A DNA stretch of 64,000 nt from Vitis vinifera (lineage: Eukaryota > Streptophyta > Magnoliopsida > Vitales > Vitaceae), in NCBI RefSeq assembly GCF_030704535.1, contig NC_081821.1:5099001-5163000 (forward strand). The letters run 5' to 3'. This document shows, piece after piece, positions 34,913-45,810 of the stretch (position 1 is the first letter of the stretch; each line of letters starts with the position of its first letter). The notes under the pieces are model-generated. The model saw only the letters and a list, made by a program, of their open reading frames with translations. It was not told where the DNA came from and searched no databases. The position numbers and the translations under genes are program-made.

Positions 34913-37585
34913 ATGGCTGAGTTCGTTGTCTCCTTTGCCGTGGGCAAAATTGCTGGCCAACTTGTTGAGGAAGCTGGCTCCTTGTCAAACGTACGTGACA
35001 GAGTTGAATGGATTGAAGTAGAATTAAGGCGAATGCAATGCTTCCTTAAAGATGCAGAGGCAAAACAGGATGGTGATCAAAGAGTTAAAAACTGGGTGGC
35101 TGACATAAGAGATGTTGCCTATGATATTGATGATGTTATCGACACCTTCCTCTGCAAAACGGCACAGCAAAGGAAGGAGGGATTCTTCAGGCTTTCTGGG
35201 AGATACGCTTTTGTGTTGAGTGACCCAGTTGCTCACTGGAAGATCAGCAAGAAGATCAATAGGATCATGGAGAAAATTCATGAAATTACTGATAGCAGGT
35301 CAACTTATGGAATTGAAAATATTGGGAGAGGAGGAGGGAGGAGTTTTGCTACTGACAGGCTTCAAGAGAAGAGACGTTCCTCTTCCCATGCTTGTGAGGA
35401 GGATGTAGTTGGTCCGTTGCAAGACATAAGAACTCTGGAATCCTGGCTGATTCATGGGGAGACACGGCTCTGTATACTCTCAATTGTTGGCATGGCGGGT
35501 TTAGGTAAGACCACTCTTGCTAAGAAACTTTATCACAGTAACGATGTTAAGAAGAACTTTGATTTTTGTGGATGGGTTTATGTTTCTCAAGAATATAGAC
35601 CAAAAGACACCTTGCAGAATTTGGTAAAAAGGGTCACAGGGCTCCCAAGAGCAGAGTTAGAAAAGATGGACAAAGAGGACTTGGAGGAGGCATTATCGAA
35701 ATTCTTGGAGGAGAAGAAGTACTTTATCGTTTTGGATGATATATGGAAGAAGGAAGTTTGGGATGATCTAAAAGCAGCCTTTCCAGACAGAAAGAATGGA
35801 AGTAGAATCATTTTCACAACTCGTTTCAAAGATGTTGCTTTACATGCTGATCCAAGAAGTCCACTGCATGAACCATGCCTTCTCAGTGATGAGGATGGAT
35901 GGGAATTGCTATCCAGGAAGGTATGCCTAGAATGGAATGCAAAGACAAGTCTACCACCATGGTCCAAGGAACTGGGAATACAGATAGTGAAAAGATGTGG
36001 GGGCTTACCTCTTGCAATTGTTGTAATGGGAGGCCTGTTATCGAGAAAAGATGCGACCTTCAATGAATGGCTAAAAGTTCTGCAGAGTGTGCATTGGCAG
36101 CTAGCTCAAGATCCAACACAGTGTGCAGAAATTTTAGCATTGAGTTACTCAGACTTACCCTACTACTTGAAATCATGTTTTCTTTACTTTGGTCTCTTCC
36201 CTGAAGATTATGAGATTTCTGCTAGGAGATTAATCTTGTTGTGGGTTGCAGAGGGGTTTGTGCAACCAAGAGGCCAAGAACCACTAGAAGATGTTGCAGA
36301 GGATTACTTAGAAGAACTAGTAGGAAGGAGCATGATTCAAGTTGCAACAAGGAAATCTAATGGAAGGATCAAAACATGTTGTGTACATGATCTTCTACAT
36401 GAACTCTCAGTATCCAAAGGCAAGGAAGATCAGTTTTTGGACATAATCCATGGAGAATTCACTGTCAGTTCCCTTACAAGAGTGCGTCGACTTGCTATTC
36501 ATTTGGGGGTCCCTCCTACAACAAAGAACACTTCAAAAGTTCGTTCATTGTTATGCTTTGATATCTGTGAACCAAGTTTCCAAGAGTTGAGGAAATTTAA
36601 ACTTCTGCGAATTCTTGATTTGGAGGGTGTCTACATTTCTAGGCTTCACTCTTCTATAGGAAATCTCATCCATTTGAGGTACTTGGGCCTGAGAGGAACT
36701 TGGTTAAAGAAGCTCCCACCATCCATACAGTTTCTTTTAAACTTGCAAACCCTGGATTTGAGATCTACTTTGCTTAATCCCATTCCAATTGTCATTTGGA
36801 AGATGCAAAAATTGAGACACCTGTATTTCAATGAGCTAGAAGAGATGGCAGTTAACCCACCTACAGATGCATCCCTTGCAAACCTTCAAACATTACATGG
36901 AATATGCATCAATCAAACTAGTTATGTAGAAAATGGCTTGAGCAAGTTAACAAACCTTAGAGAATTAGGCCTGCATGGTGACTTACTTTTGCATGAAGAA
37001 GCTATAGGTAAATGGATTTTCAGTTCAGAGAGGCTTGAGTGCTTAAAGCTGCACACAAGAGATGTAATGGGAGACTTTGCTAAAAATGCAATACCAAAAT
37101 TGAACTTTTCTAGTCACCCGCATCTTATCAAGCTACATTTGAAAGGATTCATGGCCAAGCTTTTTGATGCCGAGTACTTCCCACAGAATCTTACTGAGCT
37201 ATCCTTGAAAGGCTCATTCCTGATGGAAGACCCCATGGTAAAGCTGGAGATGCTGCAGAGCCTAAGAGTATTAAAACTGAAACACTCAGCATATCTGGGG
37301 AAAGAAATGATTTGCTCCTGTGGGGGTTTCCCTCAGCTCCATTTCTTGAAACTTTCTTTTCTAAATACAGTTGAGAGATGGAGGATAGAAGATGGAGCAA
37401 TGGGCAGACTCAGACAGTTAGAGATCATTGAGTGCAAACGGTTAAAGATTGTTCCAAGAGGGTTGCAGCCAGTCACTACCATTCACAAATTGAAGCTGGG
37501 CTACATGCCTCGTGAATTTGAAATGAAGGTTCAAGAACGCCAGGGGGAGAACTGGTATAAAATTGAACATGTACTTCCAATATAA
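34913..37585 (+). CDS. CC-NBS-LRR disease-resistance protein (NLR)
   Basis: This is a single-exon 890-aa protein, a usual length for this class. The N-terminal Rx-type coiled-coil domain (residues 1 to about 130) has the EDVID-like motif AYDIDDVID (69-77). The NB-ARC domain shows the P-loop GMAGLGKTT (193-201), kinase-2 FIVLDDIW (271-278), RNBS-B NGSRIIFTTR (295-304), GLPLA (364-368), RNBS-D FLYFGLFPEDYE (423-434) and an MHD motif in the variant form VHD (491-493). About 14 irregular leucine-rich repeats follow from about residue 540. Such proteins are cytosolic immune receptors that detect pathogen effectors. The style matches the RPP8/RPP13/At1g50180 group. No frame break is seen, so it may be functional. 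It stands alone here, without tandem paralogues. The effector it recognises cannot be predicted. Confidence 0.95.
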   Translation: MAEFVVSFAVGKIAGQLVEEAGSLSNVRDRVEWIEVELRRMQCFLKDAEAKQDGDQRVKNWVADIRDVAYDIDDVIDTFLCKTAQQRKEGFFRLSGRYAFVLSDPVAHWKISKKINRIMEKIHEITDSRSTYGIENIGRGGGRSFATDRLQEKRRSSSHACEEDVVGPLQDIRTLESWLIHGETRLCILSIVGMAGLGKTTLAKKLYHSNDVKKNFDFCGWVYVSQEYRPKDTLQNLVKRVTGLPRAELEKMDKEDLEEALSKFLEEKKYFIVLDDIWKKEVWDDLKAAFPDRKNGSRIIFTTRFKDVALHADPRSPLHEPCLLSDEDGWELLSRKVCLEWNAKTSLPPWSKELGIQIVKRCGGLPLAIVVMGGLLSRKDATFNEWLKVLQSVHWQLAQDPTQCAEILALSYSDLPYYLKSCFLYFGLFPEDYEISARRLILLWVAEGFVQPRGQEPLEDVAEDYLEELVGRSMIQVATRKSNGRIKTCCVHDLLHELSVSKGKEDQFLDIIHGEFTVSSLTRVRRLAIHLGVPPTTKNTSKVRSLLCFDICEPSFQELRKFKLLRILDLEGVYISRLHSSIGNLIHLRYLGLRGTWLKKLPPSIQFLLNLQTLDLRSTLLNPIPIVIWKMQKLRHLYFNELEEMAVNPPTDASLANLQTLHGICINQTSYVENGLSKLTNLRELGLHGDLLLHEEAIGKWIFSSERLECLKLHTRDVMGDFAKNAIPKLNFSSHPHLIKLHLKGFMAKLFDAEYFPQNLTELSLKGSFLMEDPMVKLEMLQSLRVLKLKHSAYLGKEMICSCGGFPQLHFLKLSFLNTVERWRIEDGAMGRLRQLEIIECKRLKIVPRGLQPVTTIHKLKLGYMPREFEMKVQERQGENWYKIEHVLPI

Positions 37586-38144
37586 GGTAACAATTCTGAT
37601 CTCTTAACTGAAACCTTCACAATCCAGGCCGTGGTTGCCTTGAATCCCGGTGGAGGTTTCAGCCAATTGACCATAACCCTACTTTGTTGAACTGAAACAT
37701 TCCACAAAAGAAAAACAATCACCAAAGAAAAGTAAATACGCAATGGACCCATTCACACTCCATATGAAACAAGATGGACCACTCCCTACATTTCCAATGA
37801 AAATCAAATGCCTCAATGTTTTGATTGTTTTCTTTACTGCAATATAATTTTTGTGAAAATTACAAAATCAGGAACATTTAGGTCCTCCAAATTACACCAT
37901 ATATGATACTTGAGGGTGAAGTTGAAACTTAGAAAGGACAAAGATGCAGAAGTGGCCTGGTGTGGGTGGCTCCAATGAATTCTCAGCGCCACGTAAGAGA
38001 AATGGGCCAATGGGAAAAGGTACTAAATTGACAGAAAAACAGTTGTTTCCCATCATACAATCCACATAGAGGCCTCTCAACCAGACATTCAATAGCATAA
38101 GCAGATACACACACTCTCCCTCTAGGTGGCTGTTGGCAGTGGAG
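37586..38144. other. NLR 3' flank and CAS promoter/leader
   Basis: A compact 560-bp spacer between two + strand genes. It must hold the NLR terminator and the CAS promoter. The motif GCCACGTAAG near 37988 is an ACGT-core site upstream of CAS. Nothing else was recognised. Confidence 0.4.
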
Positions 38145-40743
38145 ATGGCTCTCCAAGCTTCAGCCACTGTTAGACATCCTTTCTCTGCTCCTCCTCCTTC
38201 ATTATCTCCCACACCTAGAGCTTCTTCTTCCCCCTTTAAACCCCCACCAAAACCCCAGTTAAGACCCATCTCAATATCACTGCCAGCATCCATTACCATC
38301 CCTCTATTTTCTCTCTTCACACCTCCCCATGAAGCCAAGGCTGTCTCCATCCCCAAAGATCAGATAGTCTCATCTATCACTGAAGTATATTCACAGATCT
38401 TACACACTTTGATGCGTCGTTTTAAGGGATTTTTTGGATACTATTTTCAAAGTGGTTTTCTTGATGTTGAAAGTAAAGTACTTTGAAGATGCCAAACAAC
38501 TTCCAAGAAGTTATTTTCTGTCTTTTGATCATTACCCATTTCTTGAATTGCTGCTTTTGTTCTGAATTGGTAGGTGGAGAAAAAAATTGATGAAATTCAG
38601 GAGGTGGGTTCGGGTTTTCTGGACACTACACAGCGTATTCTGGAAGTTGTGGCAAATGCACTGAAACCCGGTATTGATGCAGCAGGCCCGATCTTAAAAC
38701 AGGCTGGAGAACAGGCCTCAAAGATCGCTTCTCCAGCTATCTCTGAGGCTTCTAAGACAGCAGAAGAAGCAATTCAAAGCTCAGGACTTGACACAGCCCC
38801 TATTCTCAACGCTGCTAAGGTTTTCCGTTTCCTATGACTCTACTTCTCTTTCATTGTGCAGTATATATTTGCTATACAGCCTCTGGGATTTTCTGAAATT
38901 CACAACTTGGGATTATATGGAATATATGTTTTGGATTTAGGGTTTGCTGAGTGAAATGTGGGGCATTGGGTTCAATATTGTATTGATGAGAAATATTGAA
39001 AAAATGAATTATTGTTGGCACTTCCATGTATAGCAGCAGACAACAGGGGACCAAAGCATTCAATTCATATGCAATTAGTGTAGAGAACCAATTTGTGAAT
39101 GTAGCTTGAAGAGGATACAATGGCAGTGAAGAAATTAGAAACTGAAGCAGCCCAAATATGCTCTGTTTAGAATTTGAAATCAGTCTGTTTTCCACAACAT
39201 GCTTTCAAAAATGTTATGACATTTTTGGAAAATATTTCATTTCTCTGCTTTGCATTTTTGTAAAATAAACGATCCCTTTGTTGCAGACGGTAACTGAGGC
39301 AGCACAACAGACCACAAAGTTGATTCAAGAGGCAAAGCCTATTGCTTCATCTACTGTTGAAACGATCTCAACAGCAGAACCCACTGTGATAGTGGGAACT
39401 GCTGGAGCATTATTTGTCGCATACCTCCTCTTTCCTCCCATCTGGTCTGTCATTTCTTTCAGCCTTCGCGGTTACAAAGGTAAATTATCTGTTTTCTGAC
39501 ATGGAATGGCTTTATTCTGTGGCTGCTCCTGGAAACAACTGGAAATGGGAAAAGAAAGAATGATATCATTTCAAATTTGAGATGTGATTGTGAAAGCAAA
39601 TATGATTAGGTGATACTGAAAATTTTGAAACTCAGGAAGTAAAATACTACTTCATATTCAAGAATTGGAAGATTTGAGAGTTTTGAGTTATGTCATAGCA
39701 TTTCATAGATTTCCTCTATCATTGTGGGCTAATGTGTTATGTTTTCCCACTCTTCAGGTGAGCTTACCCCTGCCCAAACCCTTGATCTAGTGTCTACAAA
39801 AAATTATGTTATGATTGATATTCGATCAGAGAAGGACAAGGAAAAAACTGGCATTCCTCGCTTTCCCTCTGGAGCTAAAAACAGGATCTTTGCAATTCCG
39901 TAAGTAATGCTGCTCCCTCAACCACAAACAGAAATGTGTCTTGCTGCTCAGTCTGGCCAATAAATTATAACTCATTCTATTGTCTAGATGGTGAAGGCAA
40001 AATCAGCATCATGAGCAAGACCCTTTTCAATTTCCCCCATGGGGACAGATAGCTGAAAGCCTGAAACACATGTTGTCTTAGTTTTCTATTTCTTCAACCA
40101 CACAAAATTTAGAAAGAAAAACAAGGTCCCCTGAGATGTTTGTGATCACGACAGTGTCCTCTTGGGCCTTGCCTGTGCACTAAATTATTGTTTTCCACCC
40201 TTAATAATCTACTTGACCATATTGTAACTATCCATTGTGCCTCAAATGTTTCAGGTTAGAAGAACTACCCAGCAAGCTGAGAGGCCTTGTCAGAAATTCA
40301 AAGAAGGTAGAAGCCGAAATAGTGGCTGTGAAGATTTCATATCTCAAGAAAATAAGTAAAAGCTCCAACATTGTGATCATGGACTCGTGGGTTCTCTCCT
40401 CCCTTCATCTATCTCATTTCAAATAATGTGGCATCGAGTTAAAAGTTGAAATAGCTCCTTCATCAACCTTAATCTGTAATTCTTTGATAAATTCAGGTAC
40501 TCTGATTCAGCCAAAATAGTAGCAAGAGTACTCACAAGCCTTGGCTTCAAGGACTGCTGGACTGTGGCTGGGGGGTTCTCTGGAAGCAGGGGGTGGTTGC
40601 AGAGTCGTTTAGGAACAGACTATTATAACTTTGCTTTTGCAGAGATTGTGTCACCATCCCGGGTCATCCCTGCAGCATTAAGACGCTTTGGCACAACTGG
40701 CTCAAGATCTGGTCAAAAGTTGCTTCCTGGGAGCTCTGATTAA
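38145..40743 (+). CDS. CAS: Calcium-sensing receptor, chloroplastic (CAS)
   Basis: Six exons: 38145-38384, 38574-38819, 39287-39479, 39758-39899, 40255-40386 and 40497-40743. They total 1200 nt, or 399 aa, the family length. All introns are GT-AG and in phase. The first ~65 residues are Ser/Pro-rich and look like a chloroplast transit peptide. KAVSIPKDQIVSSITE then begins the mature protein. An Ala-rich helical region with repeated AGEQASKIASPA-type segments follows. One transmembrane helix lies near VIVGTAGALFVAYLLFPPIW. A rhodanese-like domain begins GELTPAQTLDLVSTKNYVMI and runs to about the SLGFKDCWTVAGGF region. CAS is a thylakoid protein that affects stromal and cytosolic calcium signals, stomatal closure and high-light acclimation. 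Its neighbour AAE17 is also its neighbour in Arabidopsis, but a copia element now separates them. Confidence 0.96.
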
Positions 40744-41663
40744 CCATCTTTACTTCTTTTGATTGAAGAATTCTCTTCATATGAATTACTGGTTTTATAT
40801 TATAATCCTTCACAACCATCTCTTGTAATTCTTTCACCATGGCAATTCAATTCTCTTTTTTTTTTTTTTTTTTTTTGTGTTTCATCTTTTTCTTTTCTTC
40901 CATTCTTTAAATTGTTTCTGATGTAAAATAAGGTTATAGGATTACCTTCTAAAATGTCTAAGAAATCCTGATTGATTTTTTTACCAATCAATTTTCTCGC
41001 CTCAAGTTGTGAACGAAACTATAAACATGGTAACCATTTTTTTCTACAATATAAGAGCTTTGACCTTGTTTTTATGAAGAAAAAAAAAACTAAAAAAGAG
41101 GACTTCTAATTTAGGAGAAAAAAAATATGTTCTTTACAAAATGTGTTTCTTTTTATTGTCCGAAAGGGATCTTCTCCAAAAGAGAGAAAGAAAAGAAAAC
41201 CTTTTTTTTTTCTCATTTATTAGGTCGGGTCTAGTTAATTCACTTGGGCACCCAAATCCAACTCCAACCGATTTCAACGTAAGACCTGAACGACAAACAA
41301 CATGAAGAGGATTCCTTGGGTTTTATGGGGTTTTGGTGAATTGGTGAAGCTAAGTACCCTCAAGTTAAGATTCAATACTTTCATCTCTTCATCTTTAATC
41401 ATGATGAGGATAAAATCTAAATTTATGAGATTATTAAGTTATAAAGTGATCAAGGGTAAAATAAAATTTTATTATTTAAATTTTAATAACTATATATTCT
41501 ATCATTTTACTATATATCCTAAATATGATTTTGTCTAACCTATTCAACCATCAATCGGTGCCTTCTCTAATTCAATTGGGTCTTTTGATATAACTTTTAT
41601 AACCAATGACCCACATCCACATGGGTGCGGGTTTGAGTTTGATGGTAACTACCAAAGACTTGA
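40744..41663. other. CAS 3' flank
   Basis: Probable 3' UTR, then AT-rich DNA with an 18-base poly-T run near 40858-40876. No coding region is supported. Confidence 0.4.
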
Positions 41664-43011
41664 GGGGGTGTTTGGTACGTCGGAATAGGGAATGGAAATA
41701 ATATTTTGTTTCCTTTCCTATTTCTTAGTGGAATTGAATGAATTTGATGATTCCATTTCTAGCATTTGGATGAATTTAGGAATGCAAGATTGGAATGATT
41801 ATTTGTTTCCATTCCAATGTTTGATAATAATAGGAATGAAAATGAAAAAGAAATAAATTTACAATAATATCCTTACATATAATTTAAAATATTTTTTTAT
41901 TTTTACTTTTATTTTAAAAAAATAAAATTTGAGAGGTTTTTTGTTATTAAATAATAAGACTAAAAAATATATATATACACTCAATAAATAAAAAATTAAC
42001 CATAAAAAATCGTATAACCCTAATGCACAAATATTCAATTATTATTTTTATTAAAAATTTGAATAATTTGTCATGCTTAAGTAGTTATAAAATTATATTT
42101 TTCAAAAAAAAATTATTTATTATAATATTTAAATTCTCAAAGCTAGCAAATGTTTTTCCTATTTTCAAAAGAGGAAATAAAAGAATTCAAATTTATTCTA
42201 ATTTTCAACAAGTATCATATCCGATAAAATCCATAACCTTAAAAAAATTTTGTTTTTATTTGTTTTTTTCTTTTTATTTTTTTCCTAACCATTAAAAATT
42301 TTCAATATTGTAAACACGTGAAATCGAAAAATCTTTTTCCAACCATTTCAATTTTTCTCTCCAGTTTCCATTAATACAAGATAAAGAAACATCAAAGATT
42401 TCAAATATAAATTAATAAAAAAAAATTAATCGATTTATAGAGAAGAAGAAACACATATAAAGAAGTAGAAGAAGAAAGAGAAAATAAGGTAAACCTGATC
42501 GAAGATGTAGAAGGGAGTTTTCAGAACCTAGTTGCAGCAAACAATGACGAATCCTAGATCCAACAATCAAAATGAACATCCAAAACCCTATAAATTAGAA
42601 ATTGATTTTTTTTTTTAAATATCGTGGAAGGTTTAATTGATTCAATTTGGAAGAATCACTTGTTGCAGAGATTTGGATGATGAGTGGGTCTCTAGCTTTG
42701 CAAAGAAGATAAGAAGTGGATGATGAATGGATCTCTACCTTTGCAAAGAAGATAAACATCGGGTTTGAAGAAAAGATAAGAGGGTAAAATAGTAATTTAG
42801 GTTATTTTATATTATCAAATAGGTTTAATGAATCAGAATACCACCTACTTTTAATGAATGCAAATCCGACTCATAAGTTGGATTTGATTTCTGCCGGAAT
42901 AATTTTTTATTTCATTTCCGCCTTCTTAACATTTATCCAAACATAGGAATAAGGGAGAAAAGGAATGAGATGTCTATTCCCACTCCCTATTCCCGTGTAC
43001 CAAACACCCCC
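41664..43011. mobile_element. Non-autonomous terminal-inverted-repeat DNA transposon
   Basis: A 1348-bp block with inverted ends, GGGGGTGTTTGGTAC at the left and its reverse complement at the right. Partial symmetry continues inward (GGAATAGGGAATGG against TATTCCCACTCCCTATTCCC). It is flanked by TGA on both sides (41661-41663 and 43012-43014). A 3-bp target duplication and G-rich ends suggest the PIF/Harbinger superfamily, although TGA is not the usual TWA. The interior is AT-rich with no transposase ORF. Confidence 0.7.
42668..42762. repeat. Imperfect ~47-bp tandem duplication inside the TIR element
   Basis: Two adjacent copies contain TGGATGATGA, then GG(G/A)TCTCTA(G/C)CTTTGC, then AAAGAAGATAA. 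The first starts near 42674 and the second near 42717. It lies near the right end of the transposon. Confidence 0.75.
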
Positions 43012-43014
43012 TGA

Positions 43015-44687
43015 AGGTATTAGAATGAATCAAGGAGCCCATTTTTAGATTTTTGGAAATTTAGGCGCAAAAAGCTAACTTAGGAATGTGTCTATGCATT
43101 TATCATGTTAACTTATCTTATCCTAGATTATAAATATTACATAAGAAGATTTTTTTAGTGAAAAAAAACTCAATAAATAGAAAAGATGTTAAAAATTTTG
43201 TAGAATTTTTTATTTTAAAAATTTTATAATTAATTTATTTTTAATATATAAATTATATATATTTGATGTCATAGTGATGTTATAGTTCAATTGTAGTTTA
43301 ACCATTTGACTAGGGTTCAACATTTCAACTATTATATCCATTATGGTTCAACTACGGGTGGACTGTTGAATCATTGTTTGATAATTGTTCTAATTCAATG
43401 ACTTATTCAATTTTGAAAACATTGCATTGAACCATTATTTTCAAATAGGGGAAAAAAAAAAGTAAGTAAAAGGGGTCATCAATACTTTAAAATACGCATA
43501 ATCATCTTGTATGTCGACTGAACCATTAATTTACCAAGTTTAATTTTGGTTCAATCTATAATTTGGTTTAAAATATGAATCAAATCAAACAATGGTTCAA
43601 TCAATGATTCAATCCATTTAACTAATCATTTCAACTCGATTTAAAAAAATGGTAAAAATGAATAAAAAAGAGACATGGATATCACCTAAAAAATCATTCA
43701 AAGCAACAAAAAAAAACCCTAAAAAGGACTATAGCTCAATTTTAACTTTCACTATATCAACAATAATGGGTTAAAAAAATGTTTTTATAAATAAACTACG
43801 ACTCACAACAGTATAACCTCATCAAGAACACAACATCTTGGCATTAACAATGCTAATCATCATTTGCAAAGATGGATTTTTTTATAAAACAACAAAGGAA
43901 GTATAGGTCTCATTTCAACAAAGCAACAAAAGAAAGTTTATATTTCATCAAGCATATTTTTTTCAAAAATTTAATATGAGTATTATTTATTACATTAATA
44001 AATATAAATATTTGGTTAAAAGAAATTAAATAATCCCAAAATTGTGAATGTAATATTTTCCATGTTTTTTCTTAAAAAATAACCTATTTTTGACATAAAC
44101 TTCCTTTGTCATTTCAAGTATTTACATGTAGGGTTTTAAAAGAGATAATTATTTTTAGAATAAAATAAGGAAGACATTTTTGTCTAAATGCGATCTAAAA
44201 TGGATGAGAGGTTAAATTTCAAAATTTGGGTTTTCAAATACCCTTGAAATCAAATAACCCCAAAGATGGACCCGGCCTGACTAGCAAACACCCGTTTCAT
44301 TTAAGCGAAAAATCGAGGGGAAATCATGTAATCATGCATCATTTAAAAAAATATATATAACTTTGACTTTACATTTTCAAAGAATATGTGTTTTGGGAAA
44401 AATAACCCTCAAAACATGCACTCAAACGATCAAATTAATCAATATTCCAAACTTACCCTCAAGTCCTTTTCTCCGACTACCGCTTTTTTTGTTTGCCTTT
44501 ATTGTATTTTATTTTATTATTATTTTGACAAGATAAATGAGCTATCAGCCTATCATTGCTATTATTATTATTATTATTATTATTTTAAAAAACATAACTT
44601 TGATACATGACAATCACCATACCACGTGATCTTTCATTTTTATTTTTCCCCACCCATCTTCTTTTTGCTTTTGTTTTTTAAAATATG
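43015..44687. other. AT-rich intergenic DNA
   Basis: Very AT-rich, with no coding region supported. The segment 43280-43640 repeats the words GGTTCAA and ATCATTTGAACC-like text several times, suggesting an old repeat. An ATT microsatellite lies at about 44560-44586. Confidence 0.4.
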
Positions 44688-45175
44688 TGTTGGAAAAAAG
44701 GGATGAATGAAATTAAGTAAATCCATTGAATTAAGTAAATTCATTCATTTTTCCAGAATTCTAAGAGTCTCAAGAAGCCAAATTCTTTTTGGTTTTCTGA
44801 ACCTGTCTGTGTTCTTCCCTCCTTGAAGTCTATAAATAGTGGTTGACTTTCTTTCAAAAAAAATAGAAAAACTTTGGAGTATTGTCAGAGTGTTGAAGAG
44901 TTCCTTCCTTCCGTGTCCGTGATAGAGTTGAACAATTTCCAGTTCGCCGGAGTAGCTGTAGAGTGTTGTTGCTGCCATTCGAAGATCGTTTTATCCTGGG
45001 AGACAGACGCCTTGCGATTCTCAAAGCACCTGTGGAGAAGGCGAATCTGTTTTAAGGAGATTGTGTTTTCCACAAGACTCGGTCTAATCTTCTTCCTTAA
45101 TTCTCTGTTTTTTTTTCCCAATTTTCTTTTATTTTCTTATGAACTAACCAGTGTGTGCAGTGTGGTTGTCTAACA
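44688..45175 (+). repeat. Copia 5' LTR
   Basis: It starts TGTTGGAAAAAAGGG and ends GTTGTCTAACA. A TATA box TATAAAT is at 44831-44837, followed about 35-45 bp later by the likely transcription start. Near the left end an 18-bp-class direct repeat, GAAATTAAGTAAATCC and GAATTAAGTAAATTC, is visible. Confidence 0.95.
44831..44837 (+). promoter_or_regulatory. TATA box of the copia 5' LTR
   Basis: TATAAAT lies inside the 5' LTR in the position expected for the U3 promoter. The same heptamer is kept in the 3' LTR at 50498-50504. Confidence 0.7.
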
Positions 45176-45810
45176 TTCTTAAAACAGATTTTTTCAAAGG
45201 AAAACCAGTGGATTGGTGAAAAGGAAACAAGTTATCAGGAAGAAGAAAAAAAAAAAAACCCCTGCAAGTTTTTCGAAAAATAAAATAAAATAATAAGTTT
45301 GTTGAAATTGGGTTTATCTGAAGAAAAAAAAAAAAAAACAAATCTGAAAAAAAAAATTTCAAATTTGTGTTTTTTGTTAGAAGAAGGAAAAAAAAAAAAA
45401 AAAACAACCATTTGTTACAAAAAGAAGTTTCGAACTCTTAACCTGAGCCCTTTTTCTCATGCTCAACTCAGTAAGACACCATTGGACTGTGACTCATTTT
45501 TTTTTTATTATTATTATGGGAAAAATACCTTCTTATAAAGTTTGTACCAAGTCTTTTGAAAATTTGGAAATTATGATACAAAGAAGTTCTGTCTAAGGTA
45601 ATTGGAATTTAAGCGGGACCATTTGTGACCCCTCCAATTTCCTGGGAACTGAATATTCTGTCTAAGGAAGCTAGTCCTGGTCTGAGTCATTATACCCCAC
45701 TAGTCTTTCCTGGGAATACTCTGTAAAGTGATTTTCAGTTTTTTTTTTTTTTTTTTTGGAAAAAAAAAAGAAAAAAAAAATTAACACATTTTCTTGGATG
45801 TTTTAGAAAA

